Source: Trametopsis cervina
Lineage: Eukaryota; Basidiomycota; Agaricomycetes; Polyporales; Irpicaceae
Direction: 5' to 3'
Assembly (NCBI GenBank): GCA_022385755.1
Contig: MU278359.1
Coordinates: forward strand, 62,001 to 126,000
DNA length: 64,000 nt
The notes below the pieces were generated by a model, which ran no database searches, was not told the DNA's origin, and saw nothing but the letters and a program-made list of their open reading frames with translations. A program made the translations under genes and the position numbers. Below, piece after piece: positions 12,903 through 25,300 of this stretch. Numbering within the stretch: the stretch's first letter is position 1; the number at the start of each line of letters is the position of its first letter.

Positions 12903-13751
12903 ATGACCGCACCCGTTTGGTCCGTTGCTCTCTGCCTCTTCAAAAATGTTACCCCGACCGACTACCAAGTGCCGTTGGAGATGATGACAAGGCTCTGGCG
13001 CGATGCCATCCACTACGAGATGCTCCAGCCTCCACCGGCCGTGAACCTGACGATTACATTCCTCGCTGAGACGATGGAACCCGTCGTTGCAGCCTCTGGT
13101 CCCCACTTGATTCCGACAACGACGTATGCGGCCGCCTTGGACAAGCAGTTTGACGTCCTCATGGTCCCTGGTGGTGCGTAACGCGACACGTGTGTTGCCA
13201 GAGGGCGGTAGCTGACGTCGCGCCAGGTTGGGCCACCCAAGCGGAAGAGCTCCCACAGGCGCTTCACGACTTTGTGAAGAAGCAGTACGTGGGCGCGAAG
13301 TACATCCTCTCGATCTGCACGGGCGCGGAGATCCTCGCCCACTCGGGGGCCTTTGACGGCAAGACGGTGACCACTAACAAGGCCGCCTTCAAGCGTATCC
13401 GCGTAAGATGTTTCGTTTCTCGCAACGGCAGTGCTGTCTTGCTCATTCCGGCCGTTTCCACACAGGATACGTACAGCGACCGGGGCATTACATGGGTCCC
13501 GAAGGCACGCTGGGTCGTTGACGGCAACCTGTGGTCGAGCTCTGGAGTGACTGCAGGTGAGGATGCTATTCGTAGACTCGTGTGCGGGACTTGATGCTTA
13601 CCTACTCGGTCATGAAGGTGGTGATATGGCGTACGCCTGGTTAAACCACATCCTCGGGAACGAGACGGCAGAGCAAATCAGGGTCAATGTCGAGCTCATT
13701 AACAACGCACAAGGCGACGACCCGTTTGCTGCCTACTACGGTCTCGCCTAA
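12903..13751 (+). CDS. DJ-1/PfpI family protein (class I glutamine amidotransferase-like)
   Basis: Four exons (12903-13173, 13227-13402, 13466-13556, 13618-13751) give 223 residues. The fold signature is clear: a central MVPGG turn, then the nucleophile elbow ILSICTGAEILAHSG with its Cys, then NKAAF and the HxxD-type region that closes the fold. The arrangement matches fungal ThiJ/PfpI proteins, which include glutathione-independent glyoxalases, isonitrile hydratases and stress chaperones; the exact reaction cannot be told from sequence. The upstream in-frame extension to 12789 was rejected because it looks like 5' leader and lies next to the TATA box. Confidence 0.88.
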
Positions 13752-13968
13752 GCCCATAGGTCCAGATGAGAAGTAAAGAAGGCGGATGCATTAGGGCGTC
13801 GTGTGTCCCCGACGTATGTTTTTGAGCATTGTTATCGTCTGTAATTATTAGGTCCGAAAACGCAGCCATTGTATAGTTTGAGAGATATGGCCATCAATAA
13901 CAATTACCCCACTCAAGTCTTTGTCTTTGTCTTTGTGTGCTCGCATCTACCTCCAATCCGGAGTCGGT

Positions 13969-14113
13969 CGTTAACGTTAACGTTGCGGGATCGTGGCAGG
14001 TGGCAAGGATAGCTGCAAGCGGCGTGACGTCGGAGCATCCCTGTGACGGAGATGCCGGCCAGCGGCCCGCACTATCTGTGATCGATTGGCTTGACGTGAC
14101 CTGACGTGACTGC
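13969..14113. promoter_or_regulatory. Putative bZIP-binding cluster upstream of dihydroxy-acid dehydratase
   Basis: A perfect 14-bp palindrome CGTTAACGTTAACG lies at 13969-13982. TGACGT, the half site of ATF/CREB-type bZIP factors, occurs at 14025, 14092 and 14102; the last two form a direct 10-bp repeat (TGACGTGAC-C). Amino-acid biosynthesis genes in fungi are commonly under bZIP control, so a role in regulating this gene is plausible but not shown. Confidence 0.4.
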
Positions 14114-14265
14114 ACTAGATCCCAGCGAAAAGCCTCGGCCAGTCATGTTACACCTATTCGCAGCGGCCTCTGTTCCCAGCTAAAACTGTAGGTCCCACCG
14201 GCACCAACACGCTCGTGTCCCTCGTCCCCTTCCGCTCTCTTTCACCACAAACCACCACCGCAGAC

Positions 14266-17111
14266 ATGTCGGACGGCGTCGAGATGTAAGTCCCTGCCTC
14301 TTCTCTTACTTTTACTGGTACTGGCGCTGGTGCTGATGAGGACGATGATCCGTCTCGCAGCCACTCCGTGCGCAGGGCTGCGCCCCCGAGCAATGCAAAG
14401 CTCAACAAATTCTCGAGCGAGCTCACACAGAACAAGGCGCGTCGACCGTACACCTGACCTTCGCTGCACCCCGCTCACTTTCTTCTCTCTCTTGCAGATC
14501 CGCGGCGGTGCCCAGGCTATGCGTACGCCTTGCTCCCTCTTCACTGCGCTCGCCTTGCATACACTAACGGACAACTGTTGAACTATAGTGTACGCCGTCG
14601 GCCTAACTGAGGAGGACATGGACAAGCCCCAGGTGCGTCTCTCCAATATTGCACGGCTCACACTGCTCACTCTCGGCCGTGTTTCTGCTATCAGATTGGT
14701 ATTTCGCCGATCTGGTGGGAGGGTGAGTACGCGATCTCGCTGAATAGTGACGCGATAGCTGATGGCACGTCCGATAGGCAACCCCTGCAACTCGCACCTT
14801 GTAAGTTTATGAACGTGCTTCCTCCGTAAAGAGTTGACATTGTGACATTGATCTCTTTTTCATCTTCTTTTTGGCGGTTCTTGTTTCCGAATTTGTAGTT
14901 GGAACTTGCGCAGAAGGTCAAGGAGGGATGTGCGCAGGAAGGCCTCGTCGGCCTCATCTTCAGCACTATCGGTATCAGGTGCGTCTATTCTGCTCCTGCC
15001 TTGCCTGTTCGCCGTGGCTGAGCTGTTTGTACGCGCAGTGATGCTATCACTATGGGCACCGACGGTACGTGAGCTTTCTCAATGAGACGCACATGCTTTA
15101 CTGACTCCCTATATGCAGGAATGCGTTACTCGTAAGTGAGGAGTCTTCTACCGCTTAACTTGCGACGAACATCTGTCCCATTAGCCTTCCGAGTCGAGAC
15201 ATCATCGCCGACTCCATCGAAGCAGTAGGTCTACCAGCCCCCTACTTGAACTCTCTGGCTGATTCCCGCCTATAGGTCGTAAAGGGCCAATACTACGACG
15301 GTAACATCGCGATCCCAGGGTGAGCTTGCCTACCACAACACATTCCTAATCCGCGCTGAGCACTTGTTGATCCATCAGATGCGACAAGAACATGCCCGGA
15401 ACGCTCATGGCCGCTGTGCGCCACAACCGACCGACGATCATCGTGTACGGCGGGACGATCCAGCCCGGTGTGCGGGAGGTCGACTGCCCCGCGCTCGGGT
15501 ACAAAAAGGGCGACGACATGACGGCCGTAGATGCGTTCGAGTCGTATGGCGCGTTCATCACCGGTAAGATCAGCGAGGAAGAGCGCTTCGATGTCGTCAG
15601 GCACTCGTGCCCTGGTGCTGGCGCGTGCGGAGGCATGTTCACGTAGGTTCCTTTGGTGTATCTGAGCTTTGTGAGAGGTGAAAAGCTGATGGATGCTGCG
15701 TAGGGCGAACACGATGTCGAGCGCGCTTGAGGTTCTCGGCATGTCCCTGCCCTACTCGGCGAGTACCCCGGCTGTGTATGAAGGTACGTTCGGCGGGACG
15801 AATCTACGCGCTGCTTTCTGAGCATGAGGAACAGAGAAGGCCCAGGAGTGCTACAAAGCCGCCGGCTTCTTGAAGAAGCTCCTTGAGATCGACCTGAAGC
15901 CCAGGGACATCCTCACTCGCCAGTCCTTCCTCAATGCCATCACCATCGTGAACGTCCTCGGTGGCTCCACCAACGCCGTACGCCTCGCCCTGGTTACTCG
16001 TGCACTGTACGACACTGACGTCTCTCCAGGTCCTGCATCTGCTCGCCATGGCCCGCGCCGCAGACATCGAGCTCAACATCGATGACTTCCAAGCCGTGCG
16101 CGACCGCGCACCATACCTCGCGGACTTGCGCCCGTCAGGCAAGTACGTGATGGAGGACCTGCACAAGATCGGCGGTATCCCCGCGCTCGTCAAGTACCTC
16201 CTGAAGAACACGGATCTCCTCGACGGCTCGCAGCTCACCGTCACTGGCAAGACGCTCGCGGAGAACTACGCTGACGCGCCCGACCTCGACTTTGAGGCGC
16301 AGAGCGTCGTGAGACCGCTTGAGAGGCCCTTGAAGGAGACGGGACATCTTACGATCCTGCGTGGAAACTTTGCGCCCGGTTCGGCTGTCGCGAAGCTGAC
16401 CGGAAAGGAGGGTCTGAAGTTCGAGGGGCATGCCAAGGTGTTCGACAAGTGAGTCCAACTGACTTCTCATTGCAGAGTTGTGCCTGATTGACGTCGCGCT
16501 TCGCCAGGCTTGACGACTTCTATCCCGCGCTTGAGAAAGGTGAGATCACTGAAGGCACCGTCGTCATCTTCCGGTACCAAGGCCCGAAGGGCGCGCCTGG
16601 TATGCCAGAGGTCAGTCGATCCTCCACGTGCAATCAACTCATCGCTCACTTGAGATATCTCAGATGCTTGGGCCCACTGGTGCTCTCATGGGTGCCGGCC
16701 TTGGTGGCAAGACCGCTCTCATCACCGACGGTCGTTTCTCTGGTGCTTCCCGTGGATTCATTATTGGTAACGTCGTCAGCAGTCCCTGTTGAAAGTGTAT
16801 GTTACTGACGATGATGTAGGTCACGTCGTCCCCGAAGCCATTAATGGTGGCCCGATCGCGCTCGCCAAGGACGGCGACAAGATTATCATTGACTCCGCCA
16901 CCAGAGAGATCAACTGGCTCGTCGACGAGGAGGAGCAGGCGATCAGGAGGAAGGAGTGGGAAGCGTCAGGAAAAGACCAGATCAAGGAACGAAGGGGTGT
17001 CCTGTACCGATATGCTAGAGATGTTGCGGTGAGTACATTTGTGTCCGCCTGGTGGTGCTGCATTGCTGACGAGCATTGTAGCCCGCAAACGTTGGTGCCT
17101 ACACCGACTGA
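14266..17111 (+). CDS. ILV3: Dihydroxy-acid dehydratase (branched-chain amino acid biosynthesis)
   Basis: Converts 2,3-dihydroxy-3-methylvalerate or -isovalerate to the 2-keto acid for isoleucine, valine and pantothenate synthesis; an IlvD/Edd family Fe-S enzyme. Nineteen exons from 14266-14285 to 17082-17111 sum exactly to 589 residues. Cluster cysteines are visible in [16 protein letters not shown] and [37 protein letters not shown] and GHVVPEA are further family blocks. Exon 9 is only 13 nt (15119-15131). Intron 2 (14437-14497) starts with GC, not GT; no GT alternative keeps the frame. The N-terminus (MSDGVEIHSVRR) is short and acidic and does not resemble a mitochondrial presequence, although the fungal enzyme is normally mitochondrial. 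A short upstream ORF starts at 14145 (12 codons, stop at 14181-14183); whether it is in the transcript is unknown. Confidence 0.96.
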
Positions 17112-17340
17112 TCTCAGATGGAAGCCGGCCCAAAAAGAATTCGAACCCCGTGTATATGTGAAATTAGACCTGTATCAATGCAACTAAGTGTATCCCGCAC
17201 AAACTTCGTACAGTGTAAAAGGTACAGTGTATATAAGCGTAAATATCTGTGAGGCAATGTTGAGCTGTGGCCCAAAGGTCGCTGCGCATGTGGAGTGGGA
17301 GAGACGCACCGTAAATGTGACAGCAACCGAACAAGCATCA

Positions 17341-18000
17341 TCATGAGCCCTGGGGTATATCCAGGGACCGTTTATGGTGTGTTACTGGCGGTCGACTGTG
17401 CGTCGGCGAGTCGGAGGGATGGTGAGATGTTGAGGGTATCGATGACTGCGGAATAGCATTTGGGGCGGACGTCGAGTGCGGTATCTCCGGGACAGTGTCC
17501 AGCCCCTCCGCCTCCTTCAACGTCGAGGACCCCGCCGAGTCGTGGTCCGTCTGTGTTATCGGCTCCGTCCTAGCGTGTTGCGGCATCTCGGACCCCTGCA
17601 GCTTCGGGTCGTCGTAGATCTTCGCGCCGGGCTCAACGTCGCCTTCGACGATGGCGGGGTCGGGAGGGATGATGAACGCCTCCTTCTTCTTGGGTGGGTC
17701 GAGCATCTCGCGGTGGCTCCTGAACCCGAGGGCGCGCGCGCGCTTCTCGCGCCGGTGTCGTTTGTAGAAGTAGATGATGAAGCCGACAATCCAGGCGACC
17801 CCAACGAGCCCGCCGGAGATGGATCCCGCGAGGATGGGTGTCAGTGCGCGCTGGCTGGAGGAAGACAAAGAGGGAGAGCGGTTGTGTGAGTGCTACGGTT
17901 ACGGTGACGTCAAGATAAGGCGGAACGGGACGCACCCATGCAGAGAGGCCTGCTCCGACTCTGACGCAAACTGCACGGCGGTTGAAGGAGTGACAGGCAT
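17341..18000 (-). CDS. Small single-pass membrane protein, unknown function
   Basis: Two exons (18000-17936 and 17854-17341) sum to 192 residues. A short N-terminal segment leads into a Gly-rich transmembrane helix (GSISGGLVGVAWIVGFIIYF) followed by a basic stop-transfer patch KRHRREKRARA and a Ser/Pro/Thr-rich cytoplasmic tail. This is the usual architecture of fungal single-pass proteins of the Mid2/WSC-like style. No signal peptide is visible, so either the helix acts as signal anchor or additional 5' exons exist above 18000. Its 3' end converges with the dihydroxy-acid dehydratase gene, 229 bp away. Confidence 0.6.
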
Positions 18001-18713
18001 GTTTGTGAAGTGGGAGGGGGACGAGTACAAACGATGCTCTGCAAGACTTCGAAGCTCCTAAAAACAAGTGGTTAGATTCGTTGATGCGAGCGAGACGGCG
18101 ACTGCGACTGCGACATGCCTCTCACCTGAGCTCTAAATATGTACACGAGAGATAATCTCTGCCTCTCTGCAGACTTTTGAGCTAGCCGTGGTGGAGGGAT
18201 GAGGGAGGGAGGTAATGGCAGGCTCCATGCACTGTACGGTTCACCCAATGGAGCCGCTCTCGCCGCCAGTGACCGAATTTGAATTTAGCGCCCAGGGCAG
18301 GCATGTGGCGTGGATATCTGATAATTACTCGAAACCTGCTTAAAAATAGCATGACTTCTATAGCATTTGCACAAAGAGAAACTCAAGGCTTGAATGAATA
18401 TTATACCACGACATTCCTGCCGTTCTGAGATCGCAAGACGTACGCGACGATAATGTACGAACTCGCGTGAATGTGATGACACTCGATGAGGGGTGAACGT
18501 AATACGCTATGACATGTCCACGTTCGCAACATAGATCAGCTGCTTGTCAATATCTATGCCTCGCATAAGCTAGCACAAGGGGAAAAAAACAAAGCAACGA
18601 GGCCATTATTGCACCGTCACCTTACTCAACACTTAGAGTAACTGCAAGATTATCACTCTGGCATGTATCCGACCATCATTAGATTTCTGTGAAGACATTG
18701 GCATAACGGTTGT
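18001..18713. other. Intergenic, nothing recognised
   Basis: AT-richer than its surroundings. No gene or repeat seen. It could contain 5' exons of the membrane protein at 17341-18000. Confidence 0.5.
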
Positions 18714-19880
18714 TTATTGCGATTTGAGCTTCTCAACCAGCTCTGGCACCACGTCGTACAGGTCGGCCACAAGGCCCGCGTCAGCAACCTGGAATATAGG
18801 CGCATCCGGGTCCTGCAAACAAACCGTCACCTTCGATGAATAAGCGAACGACAGCATATCCCCTCACCTTGTTGATAGCAACAATTAACTTCGAGTCCTT
18901 CATGCCGGCCAGATGTTGAATGGCCCCCGAAATGCCCAACGCCATGTACAGCTCCGGCGCAACGACCTTTCCAGTCTGACCCACCTGCAACGAGTTGTCC
19001 GCGTAACCAGCATCCACTGCAGCGCGTGACGCGCCGATAGCAGCGCCGAGCACATCGGCTAGAGGCTCCAGAGTCTTCTTGAACGTCTCTGCGTCCTTGA
19101 GAGCACGTCCGCCGGACACTACACGACTTGCGGCACCGAGGTCAGGTCGATCTGACTTCGTGAGCTCCGTTTTCACGTGTTCGGTGGCGATATTGGCGAC
19201 CTCCACCACGTCTACCGCTTTTGTCTCGACCTCTGATCCGTCCGAGGGTGCGGCCGCGAAGGCGGTCGAACGCACTGTGAAGAACTTGAGCTGCAGTGAT
19301 GACGGCGCACGAACGGTGGCTATGGCATTGCCTGCATAGATAGGCCGCGTGAAAGTCGTGCTGTTCGATGATGCGTCGTGCTCGACGGAAGTAACGTCTG
19401 AAACGGCGGGAACGTCAAGTCTCGCTGCTGTACGAGGAAGGATAGATTTGGCCGCTGAGGAGTGCGCTGAGACGACGTGCGTGTAGGGTGAGCCTGTCGC
19501 TAGAAGCTTCTCCAGTAGAGGTGAGACTGTTTCCGGCAGCGGCGGGGAATACTGAGCAGAGGAGGCATGCAGCAATGCTGTCAGGCCCTTCAGCCTGTGG
19601 TAGCGTACCACATTGAGCTCCTATCGTTCAGAAACTTGTAGGTCTTTGCAATGACTCACTTCTGCGCCTTAGGAAGCACTTCCTTGACTTCCTCTGCAGA
19701 GCCCACCAACAGTCCAGTGACCTGTCCGCCCAGCTGCTCCGCTGCAGTCAGCGCAGAAAGGGAGGCAGAGTCGATCGCTCCGCCCTGGTGTTCGAGATAG
19801 ACCAGTGCGTGGGGGTTCGTAGCGGTTGCATATGTCCTTAATGCTGATCTGAAATGGGCGAGAGAGCGTGCACGCAACAT
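18714..19880 (-). CDS. ETFA: Electron transfer flavoprotein alpha subunit, mitochondrial
   Basis: Alpha chain of the FAD-containing heterodimer that accepts electrons from acyl-CoA and other matrix dehydrogenases and passes them to ETF-ubiquinone oxidoreductase. Three exons (19880-19660, 19594-18868, 18812-18714) give 348 residues. The start is a basic, Arg-rich presequence ([18 protein letters not shown]). Family blocks include [29 protein letters not shown], the FAD domain [43 protein letters not shown] and the end [18 protein letters not shown]. For intron 1, the acceptor at 19595 (CCACAG) is the only one found that keeps the frame and it restores family spacing. Confidence 0.96.
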
Positions 19881-20617
19881 GACGGCTCTTGAAGGTGACA
19901 GTAACTGGAAGATTGCGCTTAGGTGCCCGAAAGAGTCGCCGAAGCGTCATGCTCTGTTTTGATTCCACATACTACCACATCAGCGACCACATCCTGTTAC
20001 GCTGTCTATTGTGGATTCCAACGCTAGTTGAGGAGGATTAGATGGAAGTAAATCTGTATCTAATCCAGCAGCTACGAAGCATATCACCTCAAGAGGCTAT
20101 GGTGTGGACCCACTGGATCTCCTCCCAAGGACACATTCGGCGGCCATGTCAACGCAGCATGTCCTGCTATGCTCTGGTCGTTTCGTCGGCCGACCTATGG
20201 CGTATCTCATGTATCCGCAATGTACGAGTACCGCTATTCGACTGAGTGGCGCCTCATTTACCCCATGCGCCCTTGCTCTATGATGCATTACTCTGGAATG
20301 TACTGTACCGAACCTTCTGTTCGATGCACCCACCGTATACAAAGAGGTTCGTGATCTTTAGTTCAGGTCTACCAGCTGAGGATGTGCTGATAGTGCAATC
20401 ACAGAGATTGTAGAGGCTGGTCACCTGCTGATAAGCTTTGTTGATAGCTTCACGAGTCACTGACCAGAAATCAAGTTGTTAAGCCGCATATATCAGTCAT
20501 GACTTTTGGATGGGAGCACACGGCCCCTGCTTGCTACAGCCACCACTGAGTCACTGAAGGTGAGTATTCATTGGCGACATGAACACGCGTATCTCACAGT
20601 CTTGATCAGCTCTTACT
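19881..20617. other. Divergent intergenic region
   Basis: Separates ETFA (leftward) from the DUF4419 gene (rightward) and must hold both promoters. No TATA box or repeat stands out. Confidence 0.5.
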
Positions 20618-21882
20618 ATGCCTGTTACCTTCCGCCCGGCATCCCACGCGGCTAATGCTGTGTCTACTGACGCCAGAACACCATCATCTTCAGACCTTCT
20701 CTCATGGTCTTGCCCTAGCGAGTGGGATGTATGTGACGAAGTCCTGCAGTCCTTTCTAGGCTCAGGTGGCGACGCAACTGCTCATTCCCTTCTTCCTGCT
20801 CCCCGAGGCCTAGTACAGGCCATCACTGAAGCCTACTGCCACCATCGCGCGCTGGTTTTGCGTCCAGACGACGTATGGCTGGCCATCCTCGTCCAGTTCA
20901 ACTTCTATGTGAACGCACATGCGGAAGAGCTTCGTTCCGGGTTTGTTGCGCATGAAGGGAAGAAAGATCTTGTCGTAAAGGCGGTCGGGACTCGCTATTC
21001 GGTTGACTTCTCCGGCATGACCACGCGAATGACGGGAGAGATGGAAAAGTTCATCGTCGATCCGGAAGTTCGAGAATGGATCTTACCGAGGTTTTCTACT
21101 ACGACATCTAATGACACGGTTGTCGCGGCAGTCGTCATGATGGCTACATTACAAGCATATTTCAGCTACACGTTCTCGCTCACTTGTGGAATTCCGCAAG
21201 TCACGCTTGAAGGCGAGAAATCAGACTGGGAAGAGATCTTGCGGCGTGCTGAAAAATTGAAGGAGTACGGAGATGAGCCGTCTGCGTGGCATATGCTGCT
21301 CAAACCGGTCCTCACTCGCTTCGTATTGGCTTTCGATGACCCAAGCTCGACAGAGAACATCGACTTTTGGCAGAAAGTCGCGCATTTCAAGAACGACGGC
21401 AGCGGACCAACTTGGCTATCTGGATGGGTCACCGCCTTCTGTGTTTTTGGACCCGAGGGTAATTGGCTCGGACTTCCTATCCAAGACGTGAGTCGTCATG
21501 CCAGATTGTTGAAACCTAAGTCGCTGAGATGATGGGTCTCTAGGATACGGGTACTCCAGCAAACCCTCAAGTCCACGAACTCCCCAAGAGCGCATTGGTG
21601 TTCGATAACGTGCATTACCACATTCTCGACACAGACAAAATCGCGCTTGGCCATGCTGCAGTTGACGTGCTGATAGACGACAACGGCGAGATATTCCCTT
21701 CGAGAATGGTAGCTGGCTTCGCGGGGATTCGAGTGTCTGATAGTGGAGATTCCCGGCTGTCGGAGAGTGGACAGAGGGATGTGACCGCGCCTGTACCTGG
21801 TTGGTGGATTTTTACCAAACGGACAGGCAAAGGTCGGGGGGAGGAAGAATTAGACAGGATCATGGCGTCTTTTGGCGCATGA
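20618..21882 (+). CDS. DUF4419-domain protein
   Basis: Two exons (20618-21487, 21544-21882) give 402 residues. The sequence has the layout of the DUF4419 family: an early GLVQAITEAYCHHRALVLRPDDVWLAI block, FNFYVNAHAEELR, then GIPQVTLEGEKSDWEEI, and a late SGWVTAFCVFGPEGNW segment. The family is widespread in fungi and amoebae; its biochemical role is not established. No signal peptide or membrane segment is seen, so a cytosolic location is likely. The start at 20618 is the first ATG of the frame. Confidence 0.88.
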
Positions 21883-22349
21883 ATCATCGTTAGGAAGTTT
21901 GTTCTGTCTGTGTAAGATGGAGACGGGCTCGGTGTTTGGTTTGCCATACCTTATAGGACTGACTCAAGTCTACATTTCCGCGTGATCACCCAAAGCAGCT
22001 CAAACGAGGCATGAGAGACGGGAACGATCAGATTGGCGCACGAGTAGGTTACGGTTATGATTCCCTAGGTCTGGTTCACGTCAGAATAACCCTATTCTCC
22101 GAGTTCTTGTTCAGTTTATGACTGAATATACTGTAGTCACATCTACCAGGTAGTCTAATACAACATAAGACGGGATAAATGTCCATTGATCGAGCAACTT
22201 CGGACTCATTCTCAATATACGAGAGGCCTAAATCGAAATCCCATGACCAAGAACGATACATAAACGGGGCAAATTACTAAGAAATACACTGATAGAGACT
22301 TGAACCGAAGGAGGTGCATATGAGTAAAAGATTGCAAGACGACTGGATG
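21883..22349. other. Convergent 3' intergenic region
   Basis: Lies between the 3' ends of the DUF4419 gene and the glutaminase-like gene. AT-rich; nothing further seen. Confidence 0.5.
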
Positions 22350-25300
22350 TTATGTTGACCCATCGTATCCAGGCGGTGGGTCAAGTCTGTCGTTCTGGAA
22401 TGACTGCATAACTCTTCGGAGATTCTCCACTTCGACCCGCAGTCCTATCACCTCTCTAGGAGAGATAGGACTGGATACGCTGGTCTCGCCGCGACTGTGA
22501 GATGATGGTGGAGATGTCGGAGGGTTCGTGCTTGAGTTCGGTGCGGTGCTCGACGTGTACCCTGAGGAGGCAGCTGGTGTGTGGCGACTGCCAGCAGCTT
22601 CTCGTGCCTTCAGCGAGGGGTATGGGCTGGTAGGCAGTCCCGACTCACGTGTACGAGAGTTTGACGGTGATGGTCTTTCATCAGGCTGTATAGCCGCTCC
22701 CACCGGCGGCTCGTATGCAGCTGTGCGATATGGGAAAGGCTGTGGTGTAAGGTCTTGAGGTTTGATCGCGTTCTCAACGTGGTCTCCCTGTGCTGCACGA
22801 GATCTTCGCCAGAAGAAAAAGATGAGGAAAAGAATGAGACCCAGCCCAACGATCCCTGCGATGACTCCTCCGACAATAGCCCCTACGTTCGGCTTTTTCG
22901 TCTGCGTTTGCGCTGGGGATGAGGTTGCGGACGGCCCAGGAGAGGTGGTGATAGTCACATTGGGGATCCTACACCGCAGGTTAACTGAAATAAAGTAGAC
23001 AGATATTGTGCACTCACGTCAAAGCCAACGGAGCAAATATGCCCCCAACACCAGGACTGCAATCGTTAGCTGATCAGTGAATGCAATCGCGGTGTATCAA
23101 GGATTTTCGTACCTGGCAACGTTGTCGACAGCGCCTCCTGCGGTAGATAATGAAAACTTGGTCGGGAAGATAGTCTTGGAGTTATTTTGGGAGGCATGGA
23201 TCCATATGGGAGATATCAGACCGTCTCGCACAAGCGAATCCGCTGCATTCAGAGACGCCGCAGCGAACAGAGTCCAAGCTTCGACAAATCATGAACAAGC
23301 ATAGCAAGACATGACCTCTAGGAAACTCACCGGTATTGCCCGTAGGACTTGTCAATGTAGCCGAATCACTGTCTATCGCGATTCCATCTAGAGAAAGTTG
23401 AATTGGTCAAAGTGTTCACTGTGCGGACATCTCACGGTACGCACTCGGGTTATTTGCAGAGAGACTTTGTAGGAAGGATGCCTCGTTGTGGTAAACCTGC
23501 GTTGCACAGGATAAGGAATGATGTAGGCCATAATAACTCGTGGCTCACTGAATCAGGTATGAGGCTCGTTCTCAGCCATTTGTCCGCGAACAGATTGTAC
23601 GCCAAAGACCACGAAGAGCTGCTTGCTCCATAGTTGGATATGACATGCTGTGGATCGGCAGTATCTGCAGACAATGCGAGAGAGGTCCAGGTGCCTGCAT
23701 ATAACGTCGCGGTGTCCTAGAAGAACCATAAGCATGGAGGTCGGACATCGAATGTAATATATACACTGACCGAATAATGCTCGGAATCTGACTGTTTATC
23801 CAATACTTTGCTGATCTCTGCCATAGCCTTGATCCCAATGATTCCCTTGATGGCCAAGTTCGTGGAATTGGCTTTGCTAATCAGGTCCGCGGTAAGCCTG
23901 TAACGTAATATGAGAACCGTATCGGTAACCACAACAAAACACGCACTGAGTTGACGGAACTGGGAGTGTGTTGTTCACCAGGTAGTCACCCCATGCCTTG
24001 AAGAGATTGTACTGGAGATTGATGAGTAAGAGAACGCCTGTGTTTGTAGACAGTTAGCTCACATATTTTGACAGTATCACCCCATCGCCACTGGCTTGAG
24101 CGTATGCTAGAGCCATGATCAACATATTTCCTGTCTCTAGAGAAACATACTCTGAACTTCAGTACCAGTTTCCGTACTATATCACCGTAACGCTTACGCT
24201 CGACTTCTTGAGTGTGTGGCAGATTGTCACCAGTCGCGTTCGGATAGGCGGTACCTGTGACGCCCAAATGAATACAGTGAGAGCTGTGGGAGAAACGTAC
24301 GTACCGAGATCTTTAGGGGCGTATGGAAATGTCCATAATGTAGAATTGCTGTACTCAAGGATCGGTTCGAGAAGATAGCCACCATACGAGGCGTTCACGT
24401 AGAGGAAGGCGGGGAATGACGCATACAATACTTCCACGGGAGTGACGCGGCTATAGTGCGTCGAAACGCTTCTGTCAGCAAGCAAATTGCAAATAACAGA
24501 ACGGCTTACGCTGGGGAAGAACCGCTGATGTCTTTCATGAACATCTTCACATCTCCGGGGTCGTTCGGCCCAATCGTTATTTCTGTGCCAGCCATCGCCT
24601 GCCGAGCCGTCAACGATACTAAATCGGCATATTGAGATGATATCTGCGTAGCATCTTTCAGTATTGCAGCATCTAGAGTGACGGCCCTTTGGAATGCATT
24701 CGGAAAGTCCGTCAGAAAGGTTGTCGCCTGGATGGATGATCATGATTTCAGCGATATTTGTGTCCACAAAGAAAGGCTTACAGCTTCTCGCTGAGTGGGG
24801 TGAACAGACTTCCAAAACGGATCCCTCTGCTGTGTTGTACCATCTGGCTTGATGTACATGATCGCAGGGTCGCGAAGCATGCCTACCGCCCAAACAACTG
24901 GGCTAGTAAAACTGCCGCTGATTATGCCTAGGTCTTGGGCAATGGCAAATACGTCGAAAGGGCTATCCGGAACGGTCAGCAGCCGGGACAGGTCTGCAAG
25001 CGAATAAGGCCCACTTGTTGATGATGTCAGGTCCAGACTTCTCTCCGTTCGTGAGATTCCCGGACGAAGCAAATTGATTGCGACAAGTAGCGTCAGTATC
25101 GGCCATGCGCGTAACGGCGGGACCCTTGACAATGTCAGACAGTCAGCAAAACGCTACCGAAACTTAGTATATTATATCATACTTGTAGGGCACCGTAGAA
25201 AGTCGTGGCATCCACAGCTTGCGAACCGGTTTCACCAAATGGCACAGGGATAACCAGTTGCTGCTGATGTAGTATGACTTGATCCGAAACAAAAACGTTC

